DNA from: Streptomyces sp. NBC_01775
GTDB lineage: Bacteria; Actinomycetota; Actinomycetes; Streptomycetales; Streptomycetaceae
DNA length: 64,000 bases
Direction: 5' to 3'
Assembly (NCBI RefSeq): GCF_035917675.1
Contig: NZ_CP109104.1
Span: 4,588,001 to 4,652,000, forward strand
A program made the position numbers and the translations under genes. Positions 27,388 through 35,171 of this stretch are shown in pieces. The notes under the pieces are model-generated. The model was not told where the DNA came from, did not search any database, and saw nothing but the letters and a program-made list of their open reading frames with translations. Position 1 is the first letter of the stretch. The number at the start of each line of letters is the position of its first letter.

Positions 27388-28974
27388 TCAGCTCCAGGTC
27401 ATCAGCCGCTTGGGCCGCTCCAGGACCGCCGCCACGTCGGCCAGCACCTTGGAGCCCAGCTCCCCGTCCACCAGCCGGTGATCGAAAGAGAGGGCGAGCG
27501 TGGTGACCTGGCGGGGCCTGACCTTGCCCTTGTGCACCCACGGCTGCTCGCGGATCTGCCCGAAGGCGAGGATCGCGGACTCACCAGGGTTGAGGATCGG
27601 GGTGCCGGTGTCGACACCGAAGACCCCCACATTGGTGATCGTCACCGTCCCGCCGCTCATCGCCGCCGGGCTGGTCCTGCCCTCGCGCGCGGTGCTCACC
27701 AATTCCCCGAGGGCGGACGCCAGTTCGGGCAGGGTCTTGTCCTGCGCGTCCTTGACGTTCGGAACGATCAGCCCACGGGGGGTCGCGGCGGCGATGCCGA
27801 GGTTCACGTAGTGCTTACGGACGATCTCCTGACGGTCCTCGTCCCACGCGGAGTTGACCTCCGGATGGCGGCGGATCGCCAGCAGGAACGCCTTGGCGAC
27901 GAACAGCAGCGGGTTGACCCGTACGCCCGCCATGTCCGGGTCCTGCTTCAGCTCGCTGACGAGCCTCATCGTCCGGGTGACATCCACGGTCACGAACTCG
28001 GTGACGTGCGGCGCGGTGAACGCGCTGGTGACCATCGCCTGCGCGGTGGCCTTGCGGACGCCCTTGACCGGGATACGGGTCTCCCTGGCGCCGGGCGCTC
28101 CCTCGTCCCGCACCGGCTCGGACCCCTGGGTGGGGGCCGCCGTCGGAGCCGCCGCGGGGGGCTCCTGCGCGGGGGAGGGCGCGGCGGTGGCGGGGGCCGC
28201 CGCGGCGTGGACGTCCTCGCGGGTAACGACGCCCTCGGGCCCCGTCGGGGTGACCGCGTTCAGGTCGACGCCGAGGTCCTTGGCGAGCTTGCGCACCGGA
28301 GGCTTGGCCAGGGGCCGCTCCAGGCGCTCCCCTTCGACGGGAGCCACCGCGCCGTGCCCGTTGACGCCGGGCGTCTCCTGGGGGGCCGTCGCGGGCGTGG
28401 GGGCGCGCGTGGGGGCGGGCGCGGGCGCGGTCTCCTGCGCCCGAGCCGGGGTCGGGGTCGGGGTCTGGGCCGGGGTCTGGGCCGGGGCCGGAATCTCACC
28501 CTCGGGACGCTTACGGGGGCGCCGCTTGGTGGAGCCGGCCGAAACTCCGTAGCCGACCAGCACGGGCTGACGCCCCTCGGGCTGCTCGGGCTGCCCGGGC
28601 TCCTGCCCGGCGTCGGCGGGCTGACGGTCCTCAGCGGACCGACCGTCCCCGGCGACAGGCGCAGCAGGCGCACCGCCCTCCGAGGGCGCCGTGTCGACGG
28701 TGATGATCGGCGTGCCGACATCCACCGTCGTGCCCTCTTCGAAGCGCAGCTCATGCACCGCGCCGTTGAACGGAATGGGCAGCTCCACCGCCGCCTTGGC
28801 GGTCTCCACCTCGCACACGACCTGCCCGTCGGTGACCGTGTCGCCGGGCTGGACATGCCACTTGAGGATCTCCGCCTCCGTCAGCCCCTCGCCCACGTCG
28901 GGCATCTTGAACTCGCGGATACGAGCGGCGCTGTCGGCAGGGGCGCTGTTGGCGCTGTTGGCGCTTTCAGTCAT
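27388..28974 (-). CDS. bkdC: Branched-chain 2-oxoacid dehydrogenase E2, set 1
   Basis: 528 aa. A lipoyl domain at residues 18-95 (lipoylated Lys in CEVETAKAAVELP), a long Pro/Thr/Ala linker, an E3/E1-binding domain at about 220-255 (VRKLAKDLGVDLNAVTPTG) and the acyltransferase core with SFDHRLVDG near the C-terminus. It transfers branched acyl groups to CoA, giving starter units for branched fatty acids. ATG 28974 or GTG 28980 could start it; GAGGAG precedes both. It is last in the operon, 14 bp after E1beta. The linker has PTPTPAR/QTPAQT simple repeats. Confidence 0.92.
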   Translation of the reverse strand: MTESANSANSAPADSAARIREFKMPDVGEGLTEAEILKWHVQPGDTVTDGQVVCEVETAKAAVELPIPFNGAVHELRFEEGTTVDVGTPIITVDTAPSEGGAPAAPVAGDGRSAEDRQPADAGQEPGQPEQPEGRQPVLVGYGVSAGSTKRRPRKRPEGEIPAPAQTPAQTPTPTPARAQETAPAPAPTRAPTPATAPQETPGVNGHGAVAPVEGERLERPLAKPPVRKLAKDLGVDLNAVTPTGPEGVVTREDVHAAAAPATAAPSPAQEPPAAAPTAAPTQGSEPVRDEGAPGARETRIPVKGVRKATAQAMVTSAFTAPHVTEFVTVDVTRTMRLVSELKQDPDMAGVRVNPLLFVAKAFLLAIRRHPEVNSAWDEDRQEIVRKHYVNLGIAAATPRGLIVPNVKDAQDKTLPELASALGELVSTAREGRTSPAAMSGGTVTITNVGVFGVDTGTPILNPGESAILAFGQIREQPWVHKGKVRPRQVTTLALSFDHRLVDGELGSKVLADVAAVLERPKRLMTWS

Positions 28975-28988
28975 CGTCACGGCTCTCC

Positions 28989-30008
28989 TCAGTACGCCAG
29001 CGCGCGGTCGACGGCATCGAGCACCCGGTCCAGGTTCGGCAGGTACTCGTCCTCCAGGCGGGCCGGAGGATACGGCGCGTGGAAGCCGCCGACGCGCAGC
29101 ACCGGTGCCTCCAGATGGTAGAAGCACCGCTCCGTGATGCGGGCGGCGATCTCCGCTCCCGTGCCAAGGAAGACGGGAGCCTCGTGGACGACGACCAGCC
29201 TGCCGGTCTTCTCCACCGAGCGCTGGAGCGTGTCGAAGTCGATCGGGGACATCGAGCGCAGGTCCACGACCTCCAGCGAGTTGCCCTCCTCCTCGGCGGC
29301 GGCTGCCGCCTCCAGGCAGACCTTCACCATCGGCCCGTAGGCCGCGAGCGTCGCCGCCGTACCCCGCCGTGCGACGGAGGCGGAGTGCAGCGGGGCGGGG
29401 ATGGCCGTGGTGTCGACCTCGCCCTTGTCCCAGTAGCGGCGCTTGGGCTCGAAGAAGATGACCGGGTCGTCGCTCTCGATGGCCTGCTGCATCATCCAGT
29501 AGGCGTCCGACGAGTTCGACGGGGAGACACACTTGAGCCCGGCGACGTGCGCGAACAGCGCCTCCGGAGACTCGCTGTGATGCTCGACGGCGCCGATGCC
29601 GCCCGCGTACGGGATGCGGATGACGACCGGCAGCTTGATCTTGCCCAGCGCCCGCGCGTGCATCTTGGCGAGCTGGGTGACGATCTGGTCGTAGGCGGGG
29701 AAGACGAAGCCGTCGAACTGGATCTCGACGACGGGACGGTAGCCGCGCAGCGCCAGCCCGATCGCGGTGCCGACGATGCCCGACTCGGCGAGCGGCGTGT
29801 CGATGACGCGGCCCTCGCCGAAGTCCTTCTGGAGCCCGTCGGTCACCCGGAAGACGCCGCCGAGCTTGCCGACGTCCTCTCCCATGATGAGGACCTTGGG
29901 GTCGTTCTCCATCGCGGTGCGCAGCGACTCGTTGATCGCCTTGGCGAGGGGAAGCTTCTTCGTTTTCGTGGCCTCGGAGCGGGCCGGAGCGGCGGCGGTG
30001 GTGGCCAT
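28989..30008 (-). CDS. bkdB: Branched-chain 2-oxoacid dehydrogenase E1 beta, set 1
   Basis: 339 aa, a full-length transketolase-type beta subunit. The family segments MGEDVGKLGGVFRVTDGL, IPYAGGIGAVEHHSESPEA and FFEPKRRYW are present. With E1alpha it forms the thiamine-diphosphate-dependent decarboxylase acting on 2-oxoacids from valine, leucine and isoleucine. Its ATG shares one base with the E1alpha stop (TGATG), so translation is coupled. Confidence 0.94.
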   Translation of the reverse strand: MATTAAAPARSEATKTKKLPLAKAINESLRTAMENDPKVLIMGEDVGKLGGVFRVTDGLQKDFGEGRVIDTPLAESGIVGTAIGLALRGYRPVVEIQFDGFVFPAYDQIVTQLAKMHARALGKIKLPVVIRIPYAGGIGAVEHHSESPEALFAHVAGLKCVSPSNSSDAYWMMQQAIESDDPVIFFEPKRRYWDKGEVDTTAIPAPLHSASVARRGTAATLAAYGPMVKVCLEAAAAAEEEGNSLEVVDLRSMSPIDFDTLQRSVEKTGRLVVVHEAPVFLGTGAEIAARITERCFYHLEAPVLRVGGFHAPYPPARLEDEYLPNLDRVLDAVDRALAY

Positions 30009-31657
30009 CAGCGGCCCTCCTCGTGAGAGTCCGAGTCGGCGAACGTGGCGAGGTACGACGCGAACTGCGCGCGCTCCTCGTCGACGAGCGCGTGCCCGTC
30101 CGCGTAGACGTTCTCGAAGATCGCCATGGTGTCGGGGTCGGGCATGGTGCGGATGGCCTCGCGCACGTGCTTGCCCATGGCCTCGCTCTCCTCCTCGATG
30201 GAGGTGAAGTACGCGGCGTCGGCCAGCCCCTCCTTCTCCAGGTAGGTGCGCAGCCGCTGGATCGGGTCCTTGGCCTCCCACGAGGCGCGCTCCTGGTCGG
30301 AGCGGTAGCGCGTGGGGTCGTCGGACGTGGTGTGGGCGCCCATCCGGTAGGTGAACGCCTCGATGAGCATGGGGCCCTCGCCGGCGCGGGCGCGCTCGAC
30401 GGCGGCCTTGGTGACCGCGAGACAGGCCAGCACGTCATTGCCGTCCACGCGTACACCCGGGAAGCCGAAGCCCTGGGCGCGCTGGTAGATCGGCACGCGG
30501 GACTGGCGCTCTGCGGGCTCGGAGATGGCCCACTGGTTGTTCTGGCAGAAGAAGACCACCGGCGCGTTGTAGACGGCCGAGAACGTGAACGCCTCCGCGA
30601 CGTCGCCCTGGCTGGAGGCGCCGTCGCCGAAGTAGGCGATCACGGCGGAGTCGGCGCCGTCCTTGGCCACGCCCATCGCGTATCCGGTCGCGTGCAGGAC
30701 CTGGGAGCCGATCACGATCGTGTAGAGGTGGAAATTGTTGCTGTTGGGGTCCCAGCCGCCGTGGTTCACACCGCGGAACATGCCGAGCAGCATCGTCGGA
30801 TCCACGTCACGGCACCAGGCGACGCCGTGCTCGCGGTAGGTGGGGAAGACATAGTCGTCGGCGCGCAGGGCGCGGCCCGAACCGATCTGGGCGGCCTCCT
30901 GGCCGAGCAGCGAGGCCCACAGACCCAGCTCGCCCTGGCGCTGGAGGGATGTCGCCTCGGAGTCGAACCGGCGGGTGAGCACCATGTCGCGGTAGAGGCC
31001 GCGCAGCTCTTCCGCAGAGAGGTCGACGTCGTAGTCCGGATGGGTGACCCGTTCGCCTTCCGGAGTGAGGAGCTGCACCAGCTCGGTGTCCGCGGGGGCG
31101 CCGGTGGTGGCCGCGGTCGTGGCTGCGGACTTCGTGCGCTGGGCGGGCCGGGCACGCTTGGCGCCACGGGCTCCGGCTGACGCGCCGGCCTTGGCGGAGG
31201 TCTTGGCGGAAGCCTTGGCAGGGGCCTTGGCCTGGGGCTTCGTGGCGGGGTCCGTGGCCTTCGTGGGTCCCTTCGCCGGCGCCTTCGCCGTGGCCTTGGA
31301 CGCCGTCTTGGCGGCGGACTTCGCGGGGCCGCCCTTGGCCGGTGCCTTGGCAGGGGCCTTCGCGGCGGCCTTGCGCGGCTTGGCCGCCCCGTTGGCGGCG
31401 CCTGCGCCGCTCGCGCCGCGTGCGCTACGAGCGCCGGACTCCCCGCGTGCGCCGGTCGCGCCGTTGTCGCTGCCGGCGCCCGCGCCATTGGCGGTGCCCG
31501 CGCCGTTCGCCGTGCTCCGGGCGCCGCTCTGGCCGCCCGTGCTGCTCGCCGCGGCCTCCTTGCCCGCCCCGGCGGCCTTCGCAGCCTGGGTCGCGCGCTT
31601 TCCTCCGGTGCCGCTGCGGCGCGCGGTGCTCCGCGCAGCAGTGCTCTCCACGGTCAC
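30008..31657 (-). CDS. bkdA: Branched-chain 2-oxoacid dehydrogenase E1 alpha with long Ala/Lys-rich N-terminus, set 1
   Basis: 549 aa, well above the usual 370-410. The E1alpha fold begins only near residue 191 (ELVQLLTPEGERV); ThDP-binding GDGASSQGDVAEAF with FCQNNQWA and the loop YRMGAHTTSDDPTRYR are intact. Residues 1-190 are almost entirely Ala, Lys, Gly, Ser, Thr and Pro, with KAPAKAPAK-type repeats resembling histone H1-like or HupS tails. The GTG at 31657 has GGAGGAGC six bases upstream and matches the MTVESTAA start seen in relatives, so the tail is genuinely translated if this start is right. First gene of the operon. The tail may be disordered or bind polyanions; inference. Confidence 0.92.
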   Translation of the reverse strand: MTVESTAARSTARRSGTGGKRATQAAKAAGAGKEAAASSTGGQSGARSTANGAGTANGAGAGSDNGATGARGESGARSARGASGAGAANGAAKPRKAAAKAPAKAPAKGGPAKSAAKTASKATAKAPAKGPTKATDPATKPQAKAPAKASAKTSAKAGASAGARGAKRARPAQRTKSAATTAATTGAPADTELVQLLTPEGERVTHPDYDVDLSAEELRGLYRDMVLTRRFDSEATSLQRQGELGLWASLLGQEAAQIGSGRALRADDYVFPTYREHGVAWCRDVDPTMLLGMFRGVNHGGWDPNSNNFHLYTIVIGSQVLHATGYAMGVAKDGADSAVIAYFGDGASSQGDVAEAFTFSAVYNAPVVFFCQNNQWAISEPAERQSRVPIYQRAQGFGFPGVRVDGNDVLACLAVTKAAVERARAGEGPMLIEAFTYRMGAHTTSDDPTRYRSDQERASWEAKDPIQRLRTYLEKEGLADAAYFTSIEEESEAMGKHVREAIRTMPDPDTMAIFENVYADGHALVDEERAQFASYLATFADSDSHEEGR

Positions 31658-31702
31658 GTGTGCTCCTCCGTCTGTCCGGCCCCCGGGATTGCCGGTGGCC
31701 TG

Positions 31703-31733
31703 GGGCTCCCCCGCCCACTGGCGGGGGGAGGCT
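31703..31733. repeat. Dispersed hairpin repeat, variant copy in the bkd leader
   Basis: GGCTCCCCCGCCCACTGGCG followed by GGGGGAGGCT: C-rich and G-rich arms like the other copies but with a shorter centre. If the promoter is at 31902-31930, it would lie in the 5' untranslated leader of E1alpha. Confidence 0.5.
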
Positions 31734-31901
31734 CGCCCGGTCCCGTGCGGCGCACGGGGTGGGAGCGTCGCGGTCGGCACCGGGTGGGTGACTGCTGTCC
31801 CGGTCGCGGCCCGCTCGTCCTGACCCCAGTCGGGAACGCCCCTAGCCATGGCCAGTATCTCCATAGACGCACGAGGCGCCCCTGACCTGCAACTTTGCTC
31901 G

Positions 31902-31930
31902 GATATCCAAGTAAGAACGCGGAAGTCCAA
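31902..31930 (-). promoter_or_regulatory. Candidate promoter of the first BCKDH operon
   Basis: On the minus strand TTGGAC (complement of 31925-31930) and GATATC (complement of 31902-31907) are 17 bp apart. Transcription from here would give a leader of about 240 nt before the GTG at 31657. Low-certainty prediction. Confidence 0.35.
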
Positions 31931-32056
31931 GCACTTGTGCGAAGAATCAGGGACATCACTGGTCACGGCTTCGCGAGCCGCGGACCCTCGCACGTTAACC
32001 CGGGGTGCCAGAGCCCGGGAAGAGTGGAGGGAGGATCAGTATGTGAGACTGAAGCA

Positions 32057-32875
32057 GTGGCCGAAAACGGAAGAATCCGCGTATTCCTGGTCGATGATCA
32101 CGAGGTGGTCCGCAGGGGCGTGCGCGACATGCTCTCGGTCGAATCCGACATCGAGATCGTCGGCGAGGCCGGCACGGCGGCCGAGGCCATCGCCGGTATC
32201 GGCGCCACTCACCCGGACGTGGCAGTCCTCGACATCCGGCTACCCGACGACAGCGGCGTGGAGGTCTGCCGGGAGATCCGCTCGCACGACGAGTCCGTCC
32301 GCTGCATGATGCTGACCTCCTTCTCGGAGGACGAGGCACTCCTCGACTCGATCATGGCCGGGGCCTCGGGCTACGCCCCCAAGGCGATCAGCGGCACCGA
32401 GCTGCTGACGGCCGTACGCGACATCGCCGCGGGAAAGTCCCTGCTGGACCCGGTGGCGACCCGGCGCGTTCTGGAACAGCTGCGCGGCGGGGGCGCCGGA
32501 GGCAGCAGTGGCGCCGAACGCGGCGGAGATGACGGGGGCGGCGGAGATGACGGGGGCAGCCAAGGCGCCGGGCACGTCGGAGGCGGCAGGGGCGGCCAAG
32601 GTGCCGGACGTGCCGGAGACGGCAGGGACGGCGGGGACGGCACAGGCGGGCAGGACGGCGGGGACGAGCGGCTCGGCGCGCTCACCGAACAGGAGCACAA
32701 GATCCTCGACTTGATCGGCGAGGGCCTGACCAACCGCGCCATCGGCGAGCAGCTGCACCTCGCCGAGAAGACGATCAAGAACTACGTCTCCAGCCTGCTG
32801 GCCAAGCTCGGCATGGAGCGCCGCTCCCAAGCCGCGGCGTACGTGGCACGGCTCCAGGCCGGCCGGGGGAGATAG
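32057..32875 (+). CDS. Orphan NarL/LuxR-type response regulator with Gly/Asp-rich linker
   Basis: 272 aa. Receiver domain residues 6-125 with acidic pocket D13/D14, phospho-acceptor D59 (VAVLDIRLPD), T87 and K109. A LuxR-type HTH occupies about 206-268 (LTEQEHKILDLIGEGLTNRA). Between them lies a 60-residue linker made of Gly, Asp, Ala and Ser, far longer than the 15-20 residues normal in NarL-type regulators. No sensor kinase is next to it. The start is an in-frame GTG at 32057; the better Shine-Dalgarno (GGAGG) is 24 bases upstream, so the start is less sure than the gene. DevR/DosR-like output is likely. Confidence 0.85.
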   Translation: MAENGRIRVFLVDDHEVVRRGVRDMLSVESDIEIVGEAGTAAEAIAGIGATHPDVAVLDIRLPDDSGVEVCREIRSHDESVRCMMLTSFSEDEALLDSIMAGASGYAPKAISGTELLTAVRDIAAGKSLLDPVATRRVLEQLRGGGAGGSSGAERGGDDGGGGDDGGSQGAGHVGGGRGGQGAGRAGDGRDGGDGTGGQDGGDERLGALTEQEHKILDLIGEGLTNRAIGEQLHLAEKTIKNYVSSLLAKLGMERRSQAAAYVARLQAGRGR

Positions 32876-33094
32876 CCCCTCCCGCCCAGCGGCCTCCCCC
32901 TGCGAGAGACCCGTCGAGAGGCCTGTGGAGAAGCCCGTCGAGGGCCCATGCGGGGGCCCATGCGGGAGGCCTGTCGAGAGGCCCGGGCTGAGCGGCCGAT
33001 GGGTCGAGAGGCGCGAAACGCAAGGGGCCGAAAGACCCTCAATTAGGGGCTGATCACCCTGGTTCGGGACAGCTGAGGCAGGCAGGGTGGAGGT

Positions 33095-33703
33095 ATGCCA
33101 CCGGACCCGGAACGCGAAGAGGCACTGGCCCTGCTGCCGAGCATCCGCTATGGACGGGTCGCCATGAGCAAGCACGCGCTGCCCTTCGTCACCGTCGCGC
33201 GACATCTCGTGGACGGTGAGAGCGTGCTCATACGCATCCACCGAGGTTTTGACTATCACTCAGCACTGGCTGGCAACGTTGTCGCCTTCGAGGCGGGAAA
33301 CGTGGAGTCGGGCGCCTCGGAGGTCTGGTCCGTGCAGTTCGTCGGGCAGGCCCGGCTCATCGAGCCCACCGAGGAGCAGTTGGAGCGCTTCGGTCCGCTG
33401 ACCGAGCGGGCCGATGGACAGCGGTTCGATCCGGCGTATCTGCGGATCGATCCCGAGTTCGTGACCGTCCACCGGCTCAGTGGCGTACCCGGCCCGACCG
33501 GCCGGTCGCGGCACGGCCCGGTTGGCCCGCACGGCCCCGCGCAGCACAGCCGCTCCTCCGGACACTCTTCCGGCCGGGCATCCGGTCAAGCACCAAGTTC
33601 GCCATCCGGCCAGGCATCCGGTCCGCCATCCGGCCACGCGCCCGGTCAGGCATCCGACAAGGCATCCGGTCAGTCGCAGAACGCGGACCGCACCGCCTCA
33701 TAG
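33095..33703 (+). CDS. PPOX-fold flavin-nucleotide-binding protein with repeat tail
   Basis: 202 aa. Residues 1-130 resemble the pyridoxamine 5'-phosphate oxidase-like split-barrel family (IRYGRVAMSKHALPFVTVAR, VLIRIHRGFDYHSALAGNVV, FVGQARLIEP), which bind FMN or F420 and catalyse varied redox steps. From about residue 135 on it is a Ser/Gly/Pro/His/Gln tail built on a 12-bp repeat. The last 34 bp overlap, in antiparallel orientation, the end of the phosphotransferase gene. ATG 33095 directly follows GGTGGAGGT. Confidence 0.85.
   Translation: MPPDPEREEALALLPSIRYGRVAMSKHALPFVTVARHLVDGESVLIRIHRGFDYHSALAGNVVAFEAGNVESGASEVWSVQFVGQARLIEPTEEQLERFGPLTERADGQRFDPAYLRIDPEFVTVHRLSGVPGPTGRSRHGPVGPHGPAQHSRSSGHSSGRASGQAPSSPSGQASGPPSGHAPGQASDKASGQSQNADRTAS
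33579..33669. repeat. 12-bp CATCCGG-based tandem repeat in PPOX gene
   Basis: CATCCGG occurs at 33579, 33603, 33615, 33627 and 33663 (CATCCGA at 33651), nearly always in 12-bp register, encoding ASGQ/PSGQ/ASGP-type tetrapeptides. Confidence 0.75.
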
Positions 33704-34719
33704 CAGGCGCTCCACCACACCACCAGTGCGGCGGCGGCCGGGAACTGAGGATCCGCTCGCACGTCCCGCAGCTGATAGCGCCAGCGCAGCATCCAGAAGT
33801 CGTTCAGCCGCTCCCACCACACCCGGTGCACAGCGGCGGCCAGTTCCGCACGGGACGCCCCGGCGAAGTGCCGGTACGCCCGCGCGAAGCCCCGTACCTT
33901 CCGCAGGTCGAGCGTCCCGTCGGGCCGTACGAAGAAGATCGCGGCCCCGCGCACGGCCTCTTCCGCGCGCGGGTGCACACCCAGCCGGTCCCAGTCCAGG
34001 ATCGCCACGGGCCGCGGCTCACGGCCCGCCGTCGCGTAGAGCAGGTTCAGCGGGTGGAAGTCCCCGTGCACCCAGCCGCTGAAGGAGTCCGGCACAGCGG
34101 GCGGACGGTCCGCCGCGTAGCGGCGCAACAGTTCGCGGCGCTCGGTGAGCCGGTGCTCGGCCAGTTCGTCGAAGCTGTCGCGCCGGCGCCGCGCCCTTAC
34201 GTGCACCAGCAGTTCCCCGATCATCTCGTAGGTCGCGGCCGGGTCGGCGCTCTCGTGGGCCGTGCTGGGCACCTCGGGTATGACCTGTGTGAGGCGGGTG
34301 TGCACCTGTCCGAGCAGGGCCCCCAGTTGGCGGGACTGCGCGGCCGACAGCTCGGTGCCGTGCCGGTGGCTGCCCTCGACCCAGGGGTGCAGCGCGTAGC
34401 AGCGCCCGCCGACCACAGCTACCGTCCGCCCCCCGGGGCACGCCAGCGTGGGAACAACCGGCAGCCCGAGCGCCCCTAGTTGAGCCGTCGCCCTGTGCTG
34501 GCCTTCGATACGGTCGAGTCCGGCCGGGTCGGCGGGGTCGCCGTCGAGGTGATGCTTGAGGAAATAGCTGCCGTGCGTGGTGGAGAGGCGGTAGCCGCGG
34601 TTGAGCAGCCCCTGCGACACCGGTTCGCACGACAGCGGCTCCCCCACGCCGTATCGCCGCACCAGGGAGAGGAGGGTGCCCTCGGTGAGGGCGGGCGATG
34701 ACGGCTGCACGAGCCGCAT
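33670..34719 (-). CDS. Aminoglycoside phosphotransferase-like kinase (APH family)
   Basis: 349 aa. The APH/choline kinase fold is shown by a nucleotide-binding N-lobe (GYRLSTTHGSYFLKHH), the Brenner motif HGDFHPLNLLY and the metal motif AILDWDRLG. Small-molecule kinases of this group phosphorylate antibiotics, homoserine, choline or sugars; nothing points to a particular one. It sits alone, tail-overlapping the PPOX gene. Its position with two Ser/Thr kinases is probably incidental. Confidence 0.85.
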   Translation of the reverse strand: MRLVQPSSPALTEGTLLSLVRRYGVGEPLSCEPVSQGLLNRGYRLSTTHGSYFLKHHLDGDPADPAGLDRIEGQHRATAQLGALGLPVVPTLACPGGRTVAVVGGRCYALHPWVEGSHRHGTELSAAQSRQLGALLGQVHTRLTQVIPEVPSTAHESADPAATYEMIGELLVHVRARRRRDSFDELAEHRLTERRELLRRYAADRPPAVPDSFSGWVHGDFHPLNLLYATAGREPRPVAILDWDRLGVHPRAEEAVRGAAIFFVRPDGTLDLRKVRGFARAYRHFAGASRAELAAAVHRVWWERLNDFWMLRWRYQLRDVRADPQFPAAAALVVWWSACYEAVRSAFCD

Positions 34720-35171
34720 CGTAGAGGAAACGGAGCGCCTGGCTCCGCAACGGGGGTCAAGAGCGGCCCCGGAACCCGACTCGGGCCAACTCGACGCCCT
34801 CGTACGACAGTCGGTCGAAGGTTACGTCAATCAAACCCGCGCTGTGAGGAGGCCGCCGACCGCTCACGCCAACTGGCCGATGCTGTACGCCTCCTGCCCG
34901 ACGGACGCCGTACGTCCGACCGCCGGACCGCCGGACCGCCGGACACCGGACGTCTGACCACGACCACCGACCACCGGTCACCGCTGCTCCACCGATCGGC
35001 CGACCCGCCGACCCGCTGATACGCCGACCCGCTGATACGCCGACCGGCCGCCGACGCGGGGTCGACGGCCGGTGGAAGGCCGGTGGAGACCGGTGGAAGT
35101 GGCTCGGGGGCTGAGCGGCCTGCCCGGAGGCGGGCTGGGCGTACCCAGGGCCGGGAGGGGCGGACGAGGCG
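34720..35171. other. Intergenic region rich in short GC tandem repeats
   Basis: About 450 bp without a supported gene. It contains runs of CCGGACCGC (about 34921-34945), a CGACCCGCTGATACGC unit duplicated around 35008-35040, and GGCCGGTGGA/GACCGGTGGA repeats (35069-35100). The left end should hold the promoter of the phosphotransferase gene; the right end follows the Ser/Thr kinase stop. No clear terminator stem was found. Confidence 0.55.

Larger units (their letters stand above)
31658..32056. other. Divergent control region between E1alpha (set 1) and response regulator
   Basis: About 400 bp without a supported gene. The part next to E1alpha is GC-rich and holds a dispersed hairpin repeat (31703-31733). 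Around 31890-31960 is an AT-richer island with GGATATCCAAG and GGAAGTCCAAG as a direct repeat; this island is the likely promoter zone. The response-regulator side has GGAGG at 32028-32032. Confidence 0.6.

Noticed and set aside
28975..30456. Extension of the E2 reading frame far upstream over E1beta
   Set aside because: The frame stays open by composition only; the lipoyl domain and ribosome binding site fix the start at 28974 or 28980.
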